DNA from: DASYAE01 sp036501535
Lineage (GTDB): Bacteria; Actinomycetota; Actinomycetes; Streptomycetales; Catenulisporaceae
DNA length: 64,000 nucleotides
Assembly: GCA_036501535.1 (NCBI GenBank)
Contig: DASYAE010000131.1
Location: 17,364-81,363, forward strand
Direction of reading: 5' to 3'
Shown: positions 8,793-20,600 of the stretch, in pieces
Layout of the letters: the number at the start of each line of letters is the position of its first letter
Position numbering within the stretch: position 1 is the first letter of the stretch
Notes under the pieces: generated by a model
Databases searched by the model: none
What the model saw: the letters and a program-made list of their open reading frames with translations, nothing else
What the model was told of the DNA's origin: nothing
Translations under genes and position numbers: made by a program

Positions 8793-9581
8793 ATGACCAA
8801 GACGCGGCGCGACTGCGCCCTTCCGGCGTACACCGCCACACCGACCGGCCCCGGCCCCTGGCCCGGCGCCGTCGTCGTCCACGACCTCTTCGGCATGTCG
8901 GACGACCTGCGGTCCCAGGCCGACCGCCTCGCGGCCGCCGGCTACCTGACCGTCGCCCCCGATCTGTTCGGCCGCAGCGGCGGGAAACTCGCCAACATCC
9001 GCGACGCGTTCAAGCAGCTCGCCGCCGGCTCGGGCACGGTATTCGACGACATCGAGGCCGCCCGCGCCTCCCTCGCCGGGTCGGACCGGTGCACCGGCGC
9101 CGTCGGCATCGTCGGATTCAGCCTCGGCGGAGCGTTCGCGCTGCTGAGCGCGGCCCGCCCCGGCTTCGCCGCCGCGAGCATCAACTACGCTCAGGTCCCT
9201 GACAACGCGGACGAGCTGCTGTCCGGCTGCTGCCCGGTCGTGGCCAGCTACGGCGGGCGGGACAAGCCGCTCGCCGCGATGCCCGAACTGCTCGCCGGGG
9301 CGCTGATCGAGGCCCGCGTCGGGTACGACCTGAAGATCTACCGCGACTCGGGACACGGCTTCATGAACCGCGGCAGCAGCGCCTTCCACGCGGTGGTGAA
9401 GGCAGTCACCGCAACCTCGGCGCACGTGGGTTACCAGGAGCAGGATGCTGAGGATGCCTGGAACCGGACGATCGAGTTCTTCGACAGCCACCTCAAGGAG
9501 GCGGGCTACGCGTACGGGCAGGAGGACGGTCAGCAGTCGCTGCTGCGGAGGCTGCGGCTGGCGGGGTCGCCGATCGCCTGA
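8793..9581 (+). CDS. Dienelactone hydrolase family protein
   Basis: A 262-residue alpha/beta hydrolase of the DLH family. VVVHDLFGMSDDLRSQADRL is the oxyanion-hole region of this family. The nucleophile motif is GFSLGG, so it uses Ser rather than the Cys of classical dienelactone hydrolases. The acid is probably the Asp of SYGGRDKPL, and the His is in DSGHGFMN. The protein appears cytoplasmic because no signal peptide is visible. The substrate is unknown; these enzymes act on lactones and small esters. The gene stands alone between the FHA and PspA-like genes. Confidence 0.9.
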   Translation: MTKTRRDCALPAYTATPTGPGPWPGAVVVHDLFGMSDDLRSQADRLAAAGYLTVAPDLFGRSGGKLANIRDAFKQLAAGSGTVFDDIEAARASLAGSDRCTGAVGIVGFSLGGAFALLSAARPGFAAASINYAQVPDNADELLSGCCPVVASYGGRDKPLAAMPELLAGALIEARVGYDLKIYRDSGHGFMNRGSSAFHAVVKAVTATSAHVGYQEQDAEDAWNRTIEFFDSHLKEAGYAYGQEDGQQSLLRRLRLAGSPIA

Positions 9582-9705
9582 CGACGCTTACCGCGAACAC
9601 GCCACGCCCCGCACCGGTCCCGCAGCCTGCGGTTCTGGGTCACACTGGACTCAACGATGCGTATCGAGCGCAGCGGACGACGGCGCGAAGGGTGGTGCGA
9701 GGCGA

Positions 9706-10332
9706 ATGGGTGTGTTCCAGCGCGTCGCCGCGACGTTCACGACCCGCGCTCACCGGGTCCTGGACCGCTTCGACGAGCCGGCGGCGCCGTTCGACCGGGC
9801 CCGGCAGCTCCAGCTCGGCCTGCTGACCCAGGCACGCGACCGCCTGGCGCAGCTGGCTGACGAGGAGGCGAGCCGCCGCGTCGAGGCACAACAGCAACAG
9901 CAGCGCGCCGACCAGTGGGAACGCACGGCCCGGGAGCAACTGGCCGCGGGCGGAGAGGAGGCGGCCCGCGCGGCACTGATGCAGCGGGCGACCGCACTGA
10001 GCCGGATGGGGCAGCTGACGCGGGAGGACGAGGCCGCGCACACCGAGCGGGACCGCCTGACCGACCTGATCCGGCGGCTCGAGGAACGCCTGGAGGAGTT
10101 CACCGCCCTGGCCGAGACGGTCCGGGCCGCCGACGCGACGGCCCGAGCCGACCAGGCGATGGCCGCGATCGACGCCGAGGCCGACGAACTGCGCAGGGCC
10201 ACGACCGACGCGGCGCGGCAGGCCGAACCGCCCGACCTGGACGAGGAGATGGCCGCGCTGGAGGCCGCGGCCCTGGTCGACGCACAGCTCCGCTGGCTGA
10301 GAGACGACCTGCGCCGCAAGCGGCGCGCCTAG
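9706..10332 (+). CDS. PspA/IM30-like coiled-coil protein
   Basis: A 208-residue, highly charged, almost wholly helical protein starting MGVFQRVAATFTTRAHRVLDRF, which resembles the amphipathic N-terminal helix of the PspA/IM30 family. Long coiled coils follow (RERLEEFTALAETV type heptads, about residues 60-160). PspA proteins bind stressed membranes as large oligomers. The usual PspA N-terminal consensus (R..d..n..ld..edP) is only partly present (DRFDEPAAPFDRARQL), so it is a divergent member. ATG at 9706 has GCGAGGCGA upstream. Confidence 0.7.
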   Translation: MGVFQRVAATFTTRAHRVLDRFDEPAAPFDRARQLQLGLLTQARDRLAQLADEEASRRVEAQQQQQRADQWERTAREQLAAGGEEAARAALMQRATALSRMGQLTREDEAAHTERDRLTDLIRRLEERLEEFTALAETVRAADATARADQAMAAIDAEADELRRATTDAARQAEPPDLDEEMAALEAAALVDAQLRWLRDDLRRKRRA

Positions 10333-10343
10333 GGCCACGGCCA

Positions 10344-10373
10344 AGGCCTGGCCTGGCCTGGCCTGGCCTGGCG
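10344..10373. repeat. Short tandem repeat of GGCCT
   Basis: About five direct copies of the pentamer GGCCT follow the PspA-like stop codon, in the gap before the convergent GH8 gene. Such arrays change length easily by slippage. Confidence 0.75.
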
Positions 10374-10385
10374 CTGGTGCCCGGC

Positions 10386-11510
10386 TCAGCTGCTGCAGGA
10401 ACTCGGCGAGCTCAGCGTTCCGCCACCGAGCAGTGCCGGTCCGAGCGCGCTCCACGCGCCGCCGTAGTAGGTCGGCAACGAGTGCTGCTGCATGGTGGCC
10501 TGTGCCATCAAATGCGTGCTCGCCGACTCGTCGCCGGCAGCGCTCGCAGACGCTGAGGCGGCGACGTACGGCAGTGCGGACGTCGACGCGTTGATGACCG
10601 ATCCGTTGAGGGACAAGGCGATTGCCCGCTGCCGGGCGGGTTCCTTCAGCGCGGCCCACCAGCCGGCGGCGAGGGAGCGCGCCTGCCCGTCACAGCTTGC
10701 TGCGAACCAGACGACAGTGCGCTGCGCGTCGAGACCGTACTGGCTCTGCGACTGGCCGCCGTTCGGGGAGGGCTCCGGGTTGAGCGCCCCCGATGCCGTC
10801 AGCGCGGCCCAGTCCGGCGGCAGCGCGTGGCCGTCATCGGTGAGCTTTGCGATCACTGACACGGCCGTGCTCTCCAAGCTCGTCCACTGCGAGTCGCCGG
10901 TCAACGCGGCGAGCTGGTGCATCGCGGGCAGCGACCAGTAGCCCGGGTTGAGCGTCGCCGGGCGTCCGGTCGCCCAGGGGCCGGCGGCCAGCACCGGGCT
11001 GCCGTCCGGCAGGCGGGTCACCTCTTTGGCGAGCACCGCCGCGGCAACCTTGCGTCCGGCCTGGTGATAGGTCGTCGCATTCGGACCTGAGGAGCGCATC
11101 AGCGCCCACGCGATCAGCAGATCCGCGTCGCTGGCCGGCTGCGGGTCCAGAACCTGCCCGCTGGCGTTGGCGTGGTAGGAGAAGAGACCGTCAGAACGCT
11201 GCAGGTGGGCAGCAGTCCACTGCCAGATGTGCGCGAACGTGGCGTCGTCTCCGGCTTCCTGGGCGAGCAGCAGGCCATAGGCCTGGCCCTCACTGACGGT
11301 GTCTCCGCCCTGGTCAGTGCGCACCACTCGGCCGTCCGCGAGTACGTATGAGTGCAGGAAGTCGCTCGCGGCCGATCGCGCCGACGGCGAGGCGGACTGC
11401 GGCGGCGCAGGACCGCCGCCGCCCCCGCTCTCACTCCCACCTCCACTACACGCCGCGCCCGCCGAGACGAGCGCTACCGCGGCTGCGACCTGCACCAGCC
11501 GTCTCACCAC
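10386..11510 (-). CDS. Glycoside hydrolase family 8 lipoprotein (endoglucanase-like)
   Basis: About 374 residues from a GTG at 11510. The lipobox is LVSAGAACSGG, so the mature protein should be anchored at Cys on the outer face of the membrane, followed by a Gly/Ser/Pro linker. GH8 hallmarks are the general-acid region VSEGQAYGLLLA and the family signature ASDADLLIAWAL; aromatic-rich stretches such as GYWSLPAMHQL build the (alpha/alpha)6 barrel. GH8 enzymes cut beta-1,4-glucan, xylan or chitosan and often accompany cellulose-type synthases, two of whose relatives lie elsewhere in the window. The start is uncertain: the frame extends to a TTG at 11558 with no ribosome site, and the chosen GTG gives a normal signal peptide. 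TTGGACTC occurs twice just upstream. Confidence 0.85.
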   Translation of the reverse strand: MVRRLVQVAAAVALVSAGAACSGGGSESGGGGGPAPPQSASPSARSAASDFLHSYVLADGRVVRTDQGGDTVSEGQAYGLLLAQEAGDDATFAHIWQWTAAHLQRSDGLFSYHANASGQVLDPQPASDADLLIAWALMRSSGPNATTYHQAGRKVAAAVLAKEVTRLPDGSPVLAAGPWATGRPATLNPGYWSLPAMHQLAALTGDSQWTSLESTAVSVIAKLTDDGHALPPDWAALTASGALNPEPSPNGGQSQSQYGLDAQRTVVWFAASCDGQARSLAAGWWAALKEPARQRAIALSLNGSVINASTSALPYVAASASASAAGDESASTHLMAQATMQQHSLPTYYGGAWSALGPALLGGGTLSSPSSCSS

Positions 11511-11607
11511 CAGAGACTTTCGAGTCCAACATAGTTTCAGAGTCCAATAAGGCACCAATTGCGCGTTACCGCGATCCGGCCCACGAAACGGCGACGGGCG
11601 TGCGCCG

Positions 11608-14600
11608 TCACAGCGGCACGTTCGCCCCGAGTTGTGCTTCAGTCGCCTGGATCGCGTCGAGCAGAGCTCGCAGGTTCCTGCTGCTGCCGGTGTCCATCGC
11701 GGTCCGGACGGCGCGCGTCAGGTTCATCGCGAGAGCCGTCAGCTCGGACTGGTCGAAGTCGATCACCATGCCGTGGTCGGTCACCGGCACCCGGCCCGCC
11801 AGCAGGTTGTCCGCCAGGCCGATCGCGTCCGTGACCGCGGACTGCGGGTTGACCCTGCCCAGGCTGGCCGTCTGGTCGAGCAGTGAGTAGGAGACGCCGA
11901 AGTTCTGCGCGACGTCCATCACCTCGTGCAGCGTGTGATAGGAGTACTCGGTCGTGTGATCGTAGTGGAGCCGCCAGAACGAGAAGATGCCCCAGGCCAC
12001 CGCACCCATCTCGTACTTCGTGGCGCCGGCCCACTCGGCCAGTTTGAACATGCGCATCGCGGTGAACGACTGGCCGGCCCACACGGGGATCCGCAGATCG
12101 CGCGCCAGCATCGTGGAGGGCTCGTTCTCGTTCCGGGTCGACGGGTGGATCCGGACTCTCCCGTCCGGCTGCCTGACCGGGTTCTGGCCGCGATCCGTGG
12201 TCGCCTCGATCCGCCGGCCCCGGCGGTCGATGGCGGTGGTGTTGTACTTGTTATCGTCGCTCTCCACCGGCAGGAGGTTGGTGCCGCGGGTCTGCGGCGT
12301 GTGGTTCGCCGTGCTGAAGTACTCGAAAAGGTCGTGCACGGCGATCATCTTGTCCCGCAGGCTGAAGGAGCCCGGATCGCGCAGCACCGCCGGTATGCCG
12401 CCGCGGTCCCAGATCGGCGTCGCGAGATGCTGGAGCTCCCGCGGGAGCTTGGCCCGGCTGAAGTAGGGCATGTAACTGCCCAGCGGCTCTCCGTTGAAGT
12501 CGGAGCGCCCCCGGCCCAGCTCGGCCATGATCTGCTCCGAGTTCGGCAGCCGCTGGATGTGCCGGTAGAGCCGCCTGGACAGGACGTCGACCATGCGCTC
12601 GACGTGCCCGTCGGCCTCGACCTGCCGGGCGATCAGCTTCTCGCGGTGCCGGTTGGGCTTCGCCTCGACCCAGCCCTTCACGTTGCGGACCAGGTCGGTG
12701 TGGTTGTCGACCTTCACGCTGTGCTGTTTCGCACCGTAGTCCGGATGCTGACCGATGTTCCGTTCCAGTATGGGATGATAGCCTTTGTACCCCTTCGGAT
12801 CGACGACCAGCTTCTTCAGCTTGGTCTGGATCCGCGGCAGTTCCCGGCGGAACTCGGCCAGCTCGCGGGCGGCCATCGGCCGGGCGTTGTAGAACCTTGC
12901 GTCGCGTTGCTCGGCCATGAGCGAGTCGACGACGTTGTCCACCATCCGGTTCAGGGCGGCGCGCTGTCTGCGTATCAGCTCGTCGGGAACGTCCCGCCGG
13001 GTGGCGTCGACCCGGGCGAGGTGTTCGAGCGCCTGGTGCCTGTCCTGGGTGTATCTGGCGTCGATATCGCGTAATGCAGACCGCTGAATCGCTCCGAGCC
13101 TGGCCCGCTCGTCGCGGGACTGCGTCACCAACGTGCGCCTTTCGTCACGCAGCTGGCGCTGGTACACGGCAAGCTGGTCGGGCCGGTACATCTGGGCTCG
13201 AGACCGCAGCAACTCTGCTCTGGCCGCCAGATCGGCGGACGTGCGAGCCTCGACCTGCTCGACCCTGCGTATCTCCGCCGCGTAGTCCTGGGCGACCCGC
13301 TGTTGCTGCTCCGTGCGCCGGTGGGTGGCCGCGGCCAGTGCGGCGTTGGCGATCTGCTCCTCGCGCGCGATCTGCCGGGTTATGTCGTCCTTGATCTCCT
13401 GGGTGTGCCGCTGGAACTCCGCGCTGAGGTCCCTGTTGCGCACCTGCAGCACACCGCCGCCGACGCCGGAGCGCCGGAAGTAACGGCGGCCCAGCTCGGC
13501 GGCGGACTGCGCGGCCTGCTCCTCGTGCCCCCGGGCTAGTTCGTCGGCGACGTGGACGCGGGCCGCGGTCTGCTCCTCGCGGGCGGCTGCGGCCTCGTCG
13601 TGGCTGGAGACGATGTGCGGCGTGCCGAGCATCTCGTCGGCGCGCCGCATGACGGTGTAGAACTCGTCGGCGGACAGGGAGGTGAGCGTTTCCGGCAGCC
13701 GCTCGTCGTCCCGGCCGGAGAGGTCTCCCATGCCGACGTCGACCATCCGCTGCTCGGCCGTGTCGAACCGGGCCTCCGCCTCGGCGAGCTGCCGCTGGTT
13801 CTCGGCCAGGTCAGACTCGTCGTGGGACGATCCGGCGCCGTACACGCGGTCGACCAGCTGCTGATGCACGGCCAGGGTGGTGACGAGGCGTCCGGCGGCC
13901 GCGGCGTACTCGGTCATGGCGTCCGCTTGGCCCTGGGTCGCCTCGTCGACGTCCGACCAGTCGATGACGTCGGGTTCTGCGTCGGCCGGCAGTTTGCCGG
14001 AGCGGGAGGACTGGCCGGAAACCGGCTGCTCGTGCCGGCCGCCGCCGACCGGTACCGATGCTGATACCGGTGCCGGTGCCGGTGCCGCGGCCGGCTCGCG
14101 ACCGGTGGTCTCAGGGGTCTCATGGTGGCCGGCCGGCGCAGGCGCGGTTGCTCCCGGGCTGTGGTCGCCGAAGGTGAACGGTTCCCGTGCGGGGCCGGAG
14201 CCGGATGTGGTGGCGGGGCGGTCGGCCGGGGCCGGAGCTGGAGCCGGGGTGTGCGCGGCCGGGTAGGCGGCGTGCGTGTCGGCTGCGGCTGCGGCGGTGC
14301 TTGTCGCGGGGCGGCTCTGGGCGATGTCGCCGAGGGTTTTGGCGAGGTTCCTGATTCCCTCGTCGAAGTTGTCGTTGTACTTGTCGAACTGGTCCTGGCT
14401 CATACCCTCGTCGCCCGGACCGAAGGCGTGGGCGAAGTCGATCAGTTTCGCCCGCACGGAATCCTGGCCGGCGCCGCCCGGATGCCGGTCGACCGCCATC
14501 AGGACGCTGGCGGCGATGGCGGTCTGGCCGGACCGCCCGACCGCGTCGGCGATCTCGAGGACCTTCTGCTGGAGCTGGTGCGCGAGGTCCTGGACCGATC

Positions 14601-17600
14601 CCTCCTCCGGGGCGGTGTAGCCGCGGATGTGGGTGTCGGATTCCCGGCCGACCACGGCGCGGCCGATCGCTCCGGATCCGCTGATTCCGGTGCCGCCGAC
14701 GACGCGGTAGCCGCGGGAGCTCGATCCGGTGGCCTTGTCGACGGCCTTGATCTTCAGCTTCTTGATCTGCGCCGCAAGGGTCGTGAGGTTGCGTTCCAGC
14801 TCGGTCCGACTGGCCGTCCGTGCGCCGATCTTGATGTCGAGCAGGTGCGGGTCGGTCATGCCGTGCGTGATGTTCTCGATGTAGATCCGCGAGTCGCCGC
14901 TGCCGCCGCCGGGCGGGCGCTGGTCCGCTGCGGGCGCGGGGCGGCCTTCCATGTGTGCGACTTCTGCTCCGGTGTAGGAATGCGGTACCACCTGCCGCAG
15001 CGGGTCGTCGGCGGGCAGTTGGCGGACCATTTGGTAGAAGTCAGATTCGATCTGGTTGGTGGGCTTCTCCAGGACCTGTCCGCCGGCGCGGGTCGTGATG
15101 CCGCCGTGTCCGCCAGTGTTCGGGGCCTGCTGCGACTCGGTGACCGACGTGGTGGCTCGGGGCGGGGCGCCCTCTGTCTGACTGTGCGACTGTTCAGCAG
15201 CGGAGGCAGCAGAGGTGCGCGGCGGGCCGGTCTCGAGCTGGATGGAGCTGCGCGGGTCTTTGCCGCCGAAGGCGAATTGTTCGTGACCGGTCGCGGGGGC
15301 GGGGGCCGGGTGGGAGTCACTGCTGATCGAAGACGCGTGGTTCTGCGCCAGTGCCGGGCCGTGCTCGGGTACGGGCGTTGACGAGGTCCGCGGTTCGAAC
15401 TTGACCCACTGGCCGCGGTTGCCGTCGGCGTCGGTGGTCAGGGCGAAGTTGCCGGTGCCGTCTTCGAGGGCGACGACGTCGGAGGTGGGCGCGTAGACGG
15501 TCGCCCCGGTCTCGTCGGCCAGGTGTTGCGCCGGGGCGACACCGTCCGGGCCGCGTACCGCTGCTTGGCAGGCCACGAGTACCAGCGGCGCCTCTTCCGG
15601 GCGGCCGGTGAAGCTGGGCCGCCGTCGCAGCACCCCGCCGAACTGTCCCGCGCCCAGCGAGGTCTTGCCGGAGCTGACGGCGACGTTGAAGTTGCCCTCG
15701 TCGGAGGTGTGGACCTCGGCGATGTAGTGCGGCTTCGTCGGGTCCCACGGCACCTCGCTGCGCTCACCGGTGGGCTCCCAGTGGTCGCCGTTCATGGCCA
15801 GGTGCGCGATCTGGCCGATGGAGGCGTCGAAGTTGCCGAAGTGCTGCTCGAGCCGGGCCTGGTCGTCGGGCCCGACGAAGGCGCGGCCGAAACGCCCGCG
15901 GCTGTTCTCCAGGGTGTGGGTGACCAGATTGGTGAAATCTCCGTGGCCCGCACCGGAAGCGCTGTGCGAGTCGCCCGCGCCGCCGGATCCGAAGGCAACG
16001 TGCTGACCGCTGGCGGGCGGAGCCGGACGGTCCTCACTGGGATCGGAGGTGACCGGCGCCGATTCGGTGGCGGGCGGAGCCGCCGGACGGTCTGCACTGG
16101 GATCGGTGGTGACCGGAGGCCGGTCGCCGGCCGAATCGCCGCCGAGCGCAGCCGGCCGGCTCCCCCTCGGATCGGCGACTGCGGCCGGGGCCTGCGCCTG
16201 GTCGTGTGCGATGCCGCCGAGGTCTCGGGTGAGGTTGTTGATTCCGTCGTTGAAGTTGTCGGCGTACTTGTCGTACTGGGCCTGACTCATGCCCTCGTCG
16301 CCTGGGCCGAACGCGTGGGCGAAGTCGATCAGCGTCGCGCGAACCGCGCCCGCCGGGCTGTCCGGCTGCCGGTCGACCGCCATCAGGACACTGGCGCCGA
16401 TGTAGGTGCGGCCGGACCCGGCGGCAGCGTCGGCGATGGCCTGGACCTGGTCGTGCAGCTGCTGGGCGAGGTGTTCGACCGAACCCTCGTCCGGGTTGGC
16501 GTAGCCGCGCAGGTGGGTCTCGGAGTTGCGGCCGATCCCCGAGCGTCCGCCGCTGATGCCGGTGCCGCCGACGACGCGGTAGCCGCGGCTGGCCGAACCG
16601 GTGACCTTGTCGGCGGCCTTGAGCTTGTACTTCTTCAGAAACGCCGAAGAGGCCTTCAGGTGCCGTAGCAGCTCCTGTTTGCTCGCGGTCTTCGCACCGA
16701 TCTTGATGTCGAGCACGTGCGGGTCGGTCATGCCGTGCGTGATGTTCTCGATGTACACCCGCGGGTCGCCACCGCCGCCGCCGGGCTGGGCCGGGCGGCC
16801 TTCCATGTGTGCGACTTCTGCTGCGGTGTAAGAGCGCGGTACCACCTGCCTGAGCGGATCGTCGGCGGGCAGCTGCCGGACCATTTGGTAGAAGTCGGAT
16901 TCGACCTGGTTGGTCGGCTTCTCCAGGACCTGTCCGCCGGCCCGGCGCTGGATGCCGCCGTGGCCGCCGGTGTTCGCCGGCGCCGCTACCGGTGCCGTGT
17001 CATCCGGCCGGGTGTGTGGGGCTTCTGCGGGAGCGTGCGAGTCGCCGGTCTCGAGCCGGATGGGAGTCCTCGTGCTGCGGTCGCCGAAGGTGAACGGTTC
17101 CCGGCCGGAGCCGGAACGGGGAGTCGGAGCGGGAGCCGGGCGGTCGGCCGGTCCGGCCGTCGTCGAGTCCTGAGGCGCCGGGGTGTCGGTCTCGGTGTGC
17201 TGATGTGCAATCGGGGCGGGCGTTGTGCGGGTATCGGCCGGAGGAGCGCTGGTGCTCGGCGCTGCTTCGTCGTGTCCTGGTCGGGCCGGCTGACTCTCCG
17301 CGATGTCGCCGAGGGTCTTGGCCAGGTTCCTGATGCCCTCGTCGAAGTTGTTCGAGTACTTGTCGAACTGGTCGCGGCTCATGCCCGGGTCGTCCGGGCC
17401 GAAGGTGTGCGCGAAGTCGATCAGCTTCGCCTGTACTGCGCCCTCGGCGCCGGGGCCGGGGTGCCGGTCGACCGCCATCAGGACGCTGGCGGCGATGGCG
17501 GTGTGGCCGGAACCCTTGACCACGTCGGCGATGTGCAGGACCTGCTGGTGAAGCTGGTGCGCGAGGTCCTGGATCGATCCCTCTTCGGGGGCGGCGTAGC

Positions 17601-20600
17601 CGCGGATGTGGGTGTCGGATGCGCGGCCGGCTGTGGCGCGCTCGCCTGCCGTGCCGGACTTGATCCCGGTTCCGCCGACCACGCGGTAGCCGCGGGAGCT
17701 CGAGCCGGTGGTCTTGTCGGCGACTTTGAGCTTCCACTTCTTGATCTGCGCGGATACTGCCGAGAGATGGCGTTCCAGTTCGGTCCGGCTGGCCGTCCGC
17801 GCACCGATCTTGACGTCGAGCAGGTGCGGGTCGTTCATGCCGTGCGTGATGTTCTCGATCAGGACCTGCGAGTCGTCGTGACCTGGCGCGGGGTGCTGCG
17901 CAGCCGGGGCCGCGGCGGGCGCCGGCGCCGGGGTCGGATGATCAGAACTCGGGGCCGGGGCCGGGTGATCAGAACTCGGCGCCGGGCGCTCCACGCTCGG
18001 GCCCGAGGTCGGCGCCGGATGATCAGTGCCACCTGCCGGGTGCTCCGTGGCCGGGCCCGTGGGCAGGGTCGGGTGCTCCACGCCTGCGGCGATCTGCGTC
18101 TCGAGGTGGGCGACTTCGGCCTCGGTGTACGGACGCGGCACGATCTGCCTGAGCGGATCGTCTTCCGGCAGCGCGCGGATCTTGCGGTAGAAGTCGGCTT
18201 CGACCGCGTTGGTCGGCTTGCCGACGACCCTTCCGCCGGCGCGCGTCACGATCTTGCCGTGGCCGCCGGTGTTCGGGGCCTGCTGCGGCTGCTCGGCGTG
18301 CGGCTGCTGCTGGCCAGGGCGGTCCTGGTGGCCGGCCGCCGGTCGCGCCGTACTGCTGCTGCCGCCGCGGGTGAACGTGACAGGGGCATTGGATCCGGAG
18401 TGTGAGACGTCTGGATTCGAGGTCTCGCTATCGCCGTGCGCGCCGGGGGAACTCACCGTCCGGACCGGTTCCGGGGCGGGTACCGTGCGTGGTTCGAATT
18501 TGACCCACGCGCCGCGGTTGCCGTCGGCGTCGTTGGTCAGGGCGAAGTTGCCGGTGCCGTCTTCGAGGGCGACGACGTCGGAGGTAGGCGCATAGACGGT
18601 CGCCCCGGTCTCGTCGGCCAGGTGTTGCGCCGGAGCGATGCCGTCGGGTCCGGGCCTTGCCGCTTCGCAGGCCGCGAGTACCAGGGGTGCATCTTCCGGA
18701 CGGCCGGTGAAGCTTGGCCGCCGTCGCAGGACTCCGCCGAACTGTCCCGGGGTCAGCGAGGTCTTGCCCGAGCTGACGGCGACCGAGAATCCGCCGTCGT
18801 CGGAGGTGTGGACCTCGGCGATGTAGTGCGGCTTCGTCGGGTCCCACGGCACCTGGCTGCGCGGCCCGCTGCTCTCCCACTCGTCGCCGTTCTTTGCGAC
18901 GTGGGCGACCTGGCCGATGGAGGCGTCGAAGTTGCCGATGTGCTGCTCGAGCCGGGCCTGGTCGTCGGGTCCGACGAAGGCGCGGCCGAAGCGTCCGCGG
19001 CTGTTCTCCAGGGTGCGGGTGACCAGGTTGCTGAAGTCGTCGCCACCCGCGCCGGGAGCACGGCGCGAGTCGTTCCCGCCACTGGATCCGAACGTGACGT
19101 GCTGATCGCCGTTCGGCGCAGGCGACGGGTCCTCGCTGTGCGTGCTGACGGCCGGAGCCTCGGCGGGCGCGGCAGCCCTGGTCTCCCCGACTCCGTCCGA
19201 AGCCGGAGCAGGCTCGGACTCCGTGCGTACGGAAGTCGGCGACGCGGTGGCGGGGTCAGTGTGCTGAGTCGAGCCCGTATCGGACTGCGTGCGCACGCTC
19301 GGGGGCGGGAGCTCGGTCTCCGGCGGCGGCGAGGTGTCGCCGGTCGCCGAGTCGCGCGTCGGACCGGACGCCGGAGTGTGCATCGCGGCGGAACTGCCGG
19401 CGCCGACGGTCGGGGCCGGGGATTCTGTTGCGGCGTGGTCGTCCGGCTGGGGTGCCGCGTGAGCCTCGGCCTGCGCGGCCACCGGCGTGGGACCGCCCTC
19501 GAGTCCGGGGAGACCGGCAGGGCGCTGATCGCCGGAGGCGGGAGCGGCGGAGGACGAGTCGTGCGCGACCGGGGCCGGGGCAGCGGAATGCAGCGTCTGC
19601 GACGTGTGCGAGGCCTGCGGAGACTCGACGGTGTGCGGGGCGGCCGGGGCCGTCGTCGCGTGAGGAGCGGGCAGCGGCTCGCTGCTGGTGGCGGTCGGGT
19701 GCGTCTGCGTCGGCTGCGGGCTCTGCGCGTGCGCGGCAGGCGGCGGAGTTGCCGTGGCCGACTCGTGCGGCGTCGGCGTCGATGCGGGGGCTGACACGTG
19801 CTGGGTCGCCGGCGCCTGGGCCGAATGCGCTTCGCCTGAGCCGACTTGGGCGGTGGGCCCGACTGCGGCCGCGTGCGGCTGTGGCGTCGTGGACTCGAGT
19901 CCGGGCAGGCCGGAGTAATGGTTCGAAGATCCGGACGCGGCGGTCTCGGAGGGCTGCGACGTCGTACGGATACCTGTGCTTGGGGACGCAGAGCTAGTCA
20001 GGCCACTGCTGGAGTCACTGGTGCTGCGAGCGGGTCCGCTGGTGGCGCTGCTAGTGGCAGTGGAGGACTCAGCCGAACTGCTGCTGTCGCTGCCGCGTGC
20101 CGCACCGTTTGCGCCGGTGGAGGCTGAAGCGGAGCCGGTCCCTGTCGCAGCGGCCGGAGCGTCCGCGGACTCTGTCGCCGGCAGCGGGCTGCTCGCCTGG
20201 TCCTCCGCCGGAGTGTCGGTCCCGGTCTCGTGGCCGGACGCGGCTGCCGGAGCGGCCGCGGGGGCGGAGGCAGCCGTGTAATCGGGTGCCGGGCTGGTCA
20301 GCGGGATGTTCGATTCGTCGCCGGTGTTCCCGCCACCGTGCGCTGCGCCGTTGGCGGTGTTATTGGCGGTGCTGTTGCCTGTGCCGTTGGCGGTTCCGTT
20401 GACGCTGCCATTGCTGCTGCCGTTGGCGCTGCTGTGCTCACCGCTGCCGTTGACCGGCGCCGGTTCCGGTCTCGCCGAATACGGCGGAGGCTGGTCGTCG
20501 GCCACCTTGTGATAGGCCGGGGGCGGCCCGCCCGGGTCGTCATCGACGTCGATGTGCAGGTTCAGCGGGCCGGGGCCGCCTCCGCCGCCCCGCCGGTGTC

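Noticed and set aside
14320..19040. Spaced near-identical repeats that could be mistaken for a CRISPR or mobile repeat array
   Set aside because: The repeats are long, in-frame protein modules within one open reading frame.
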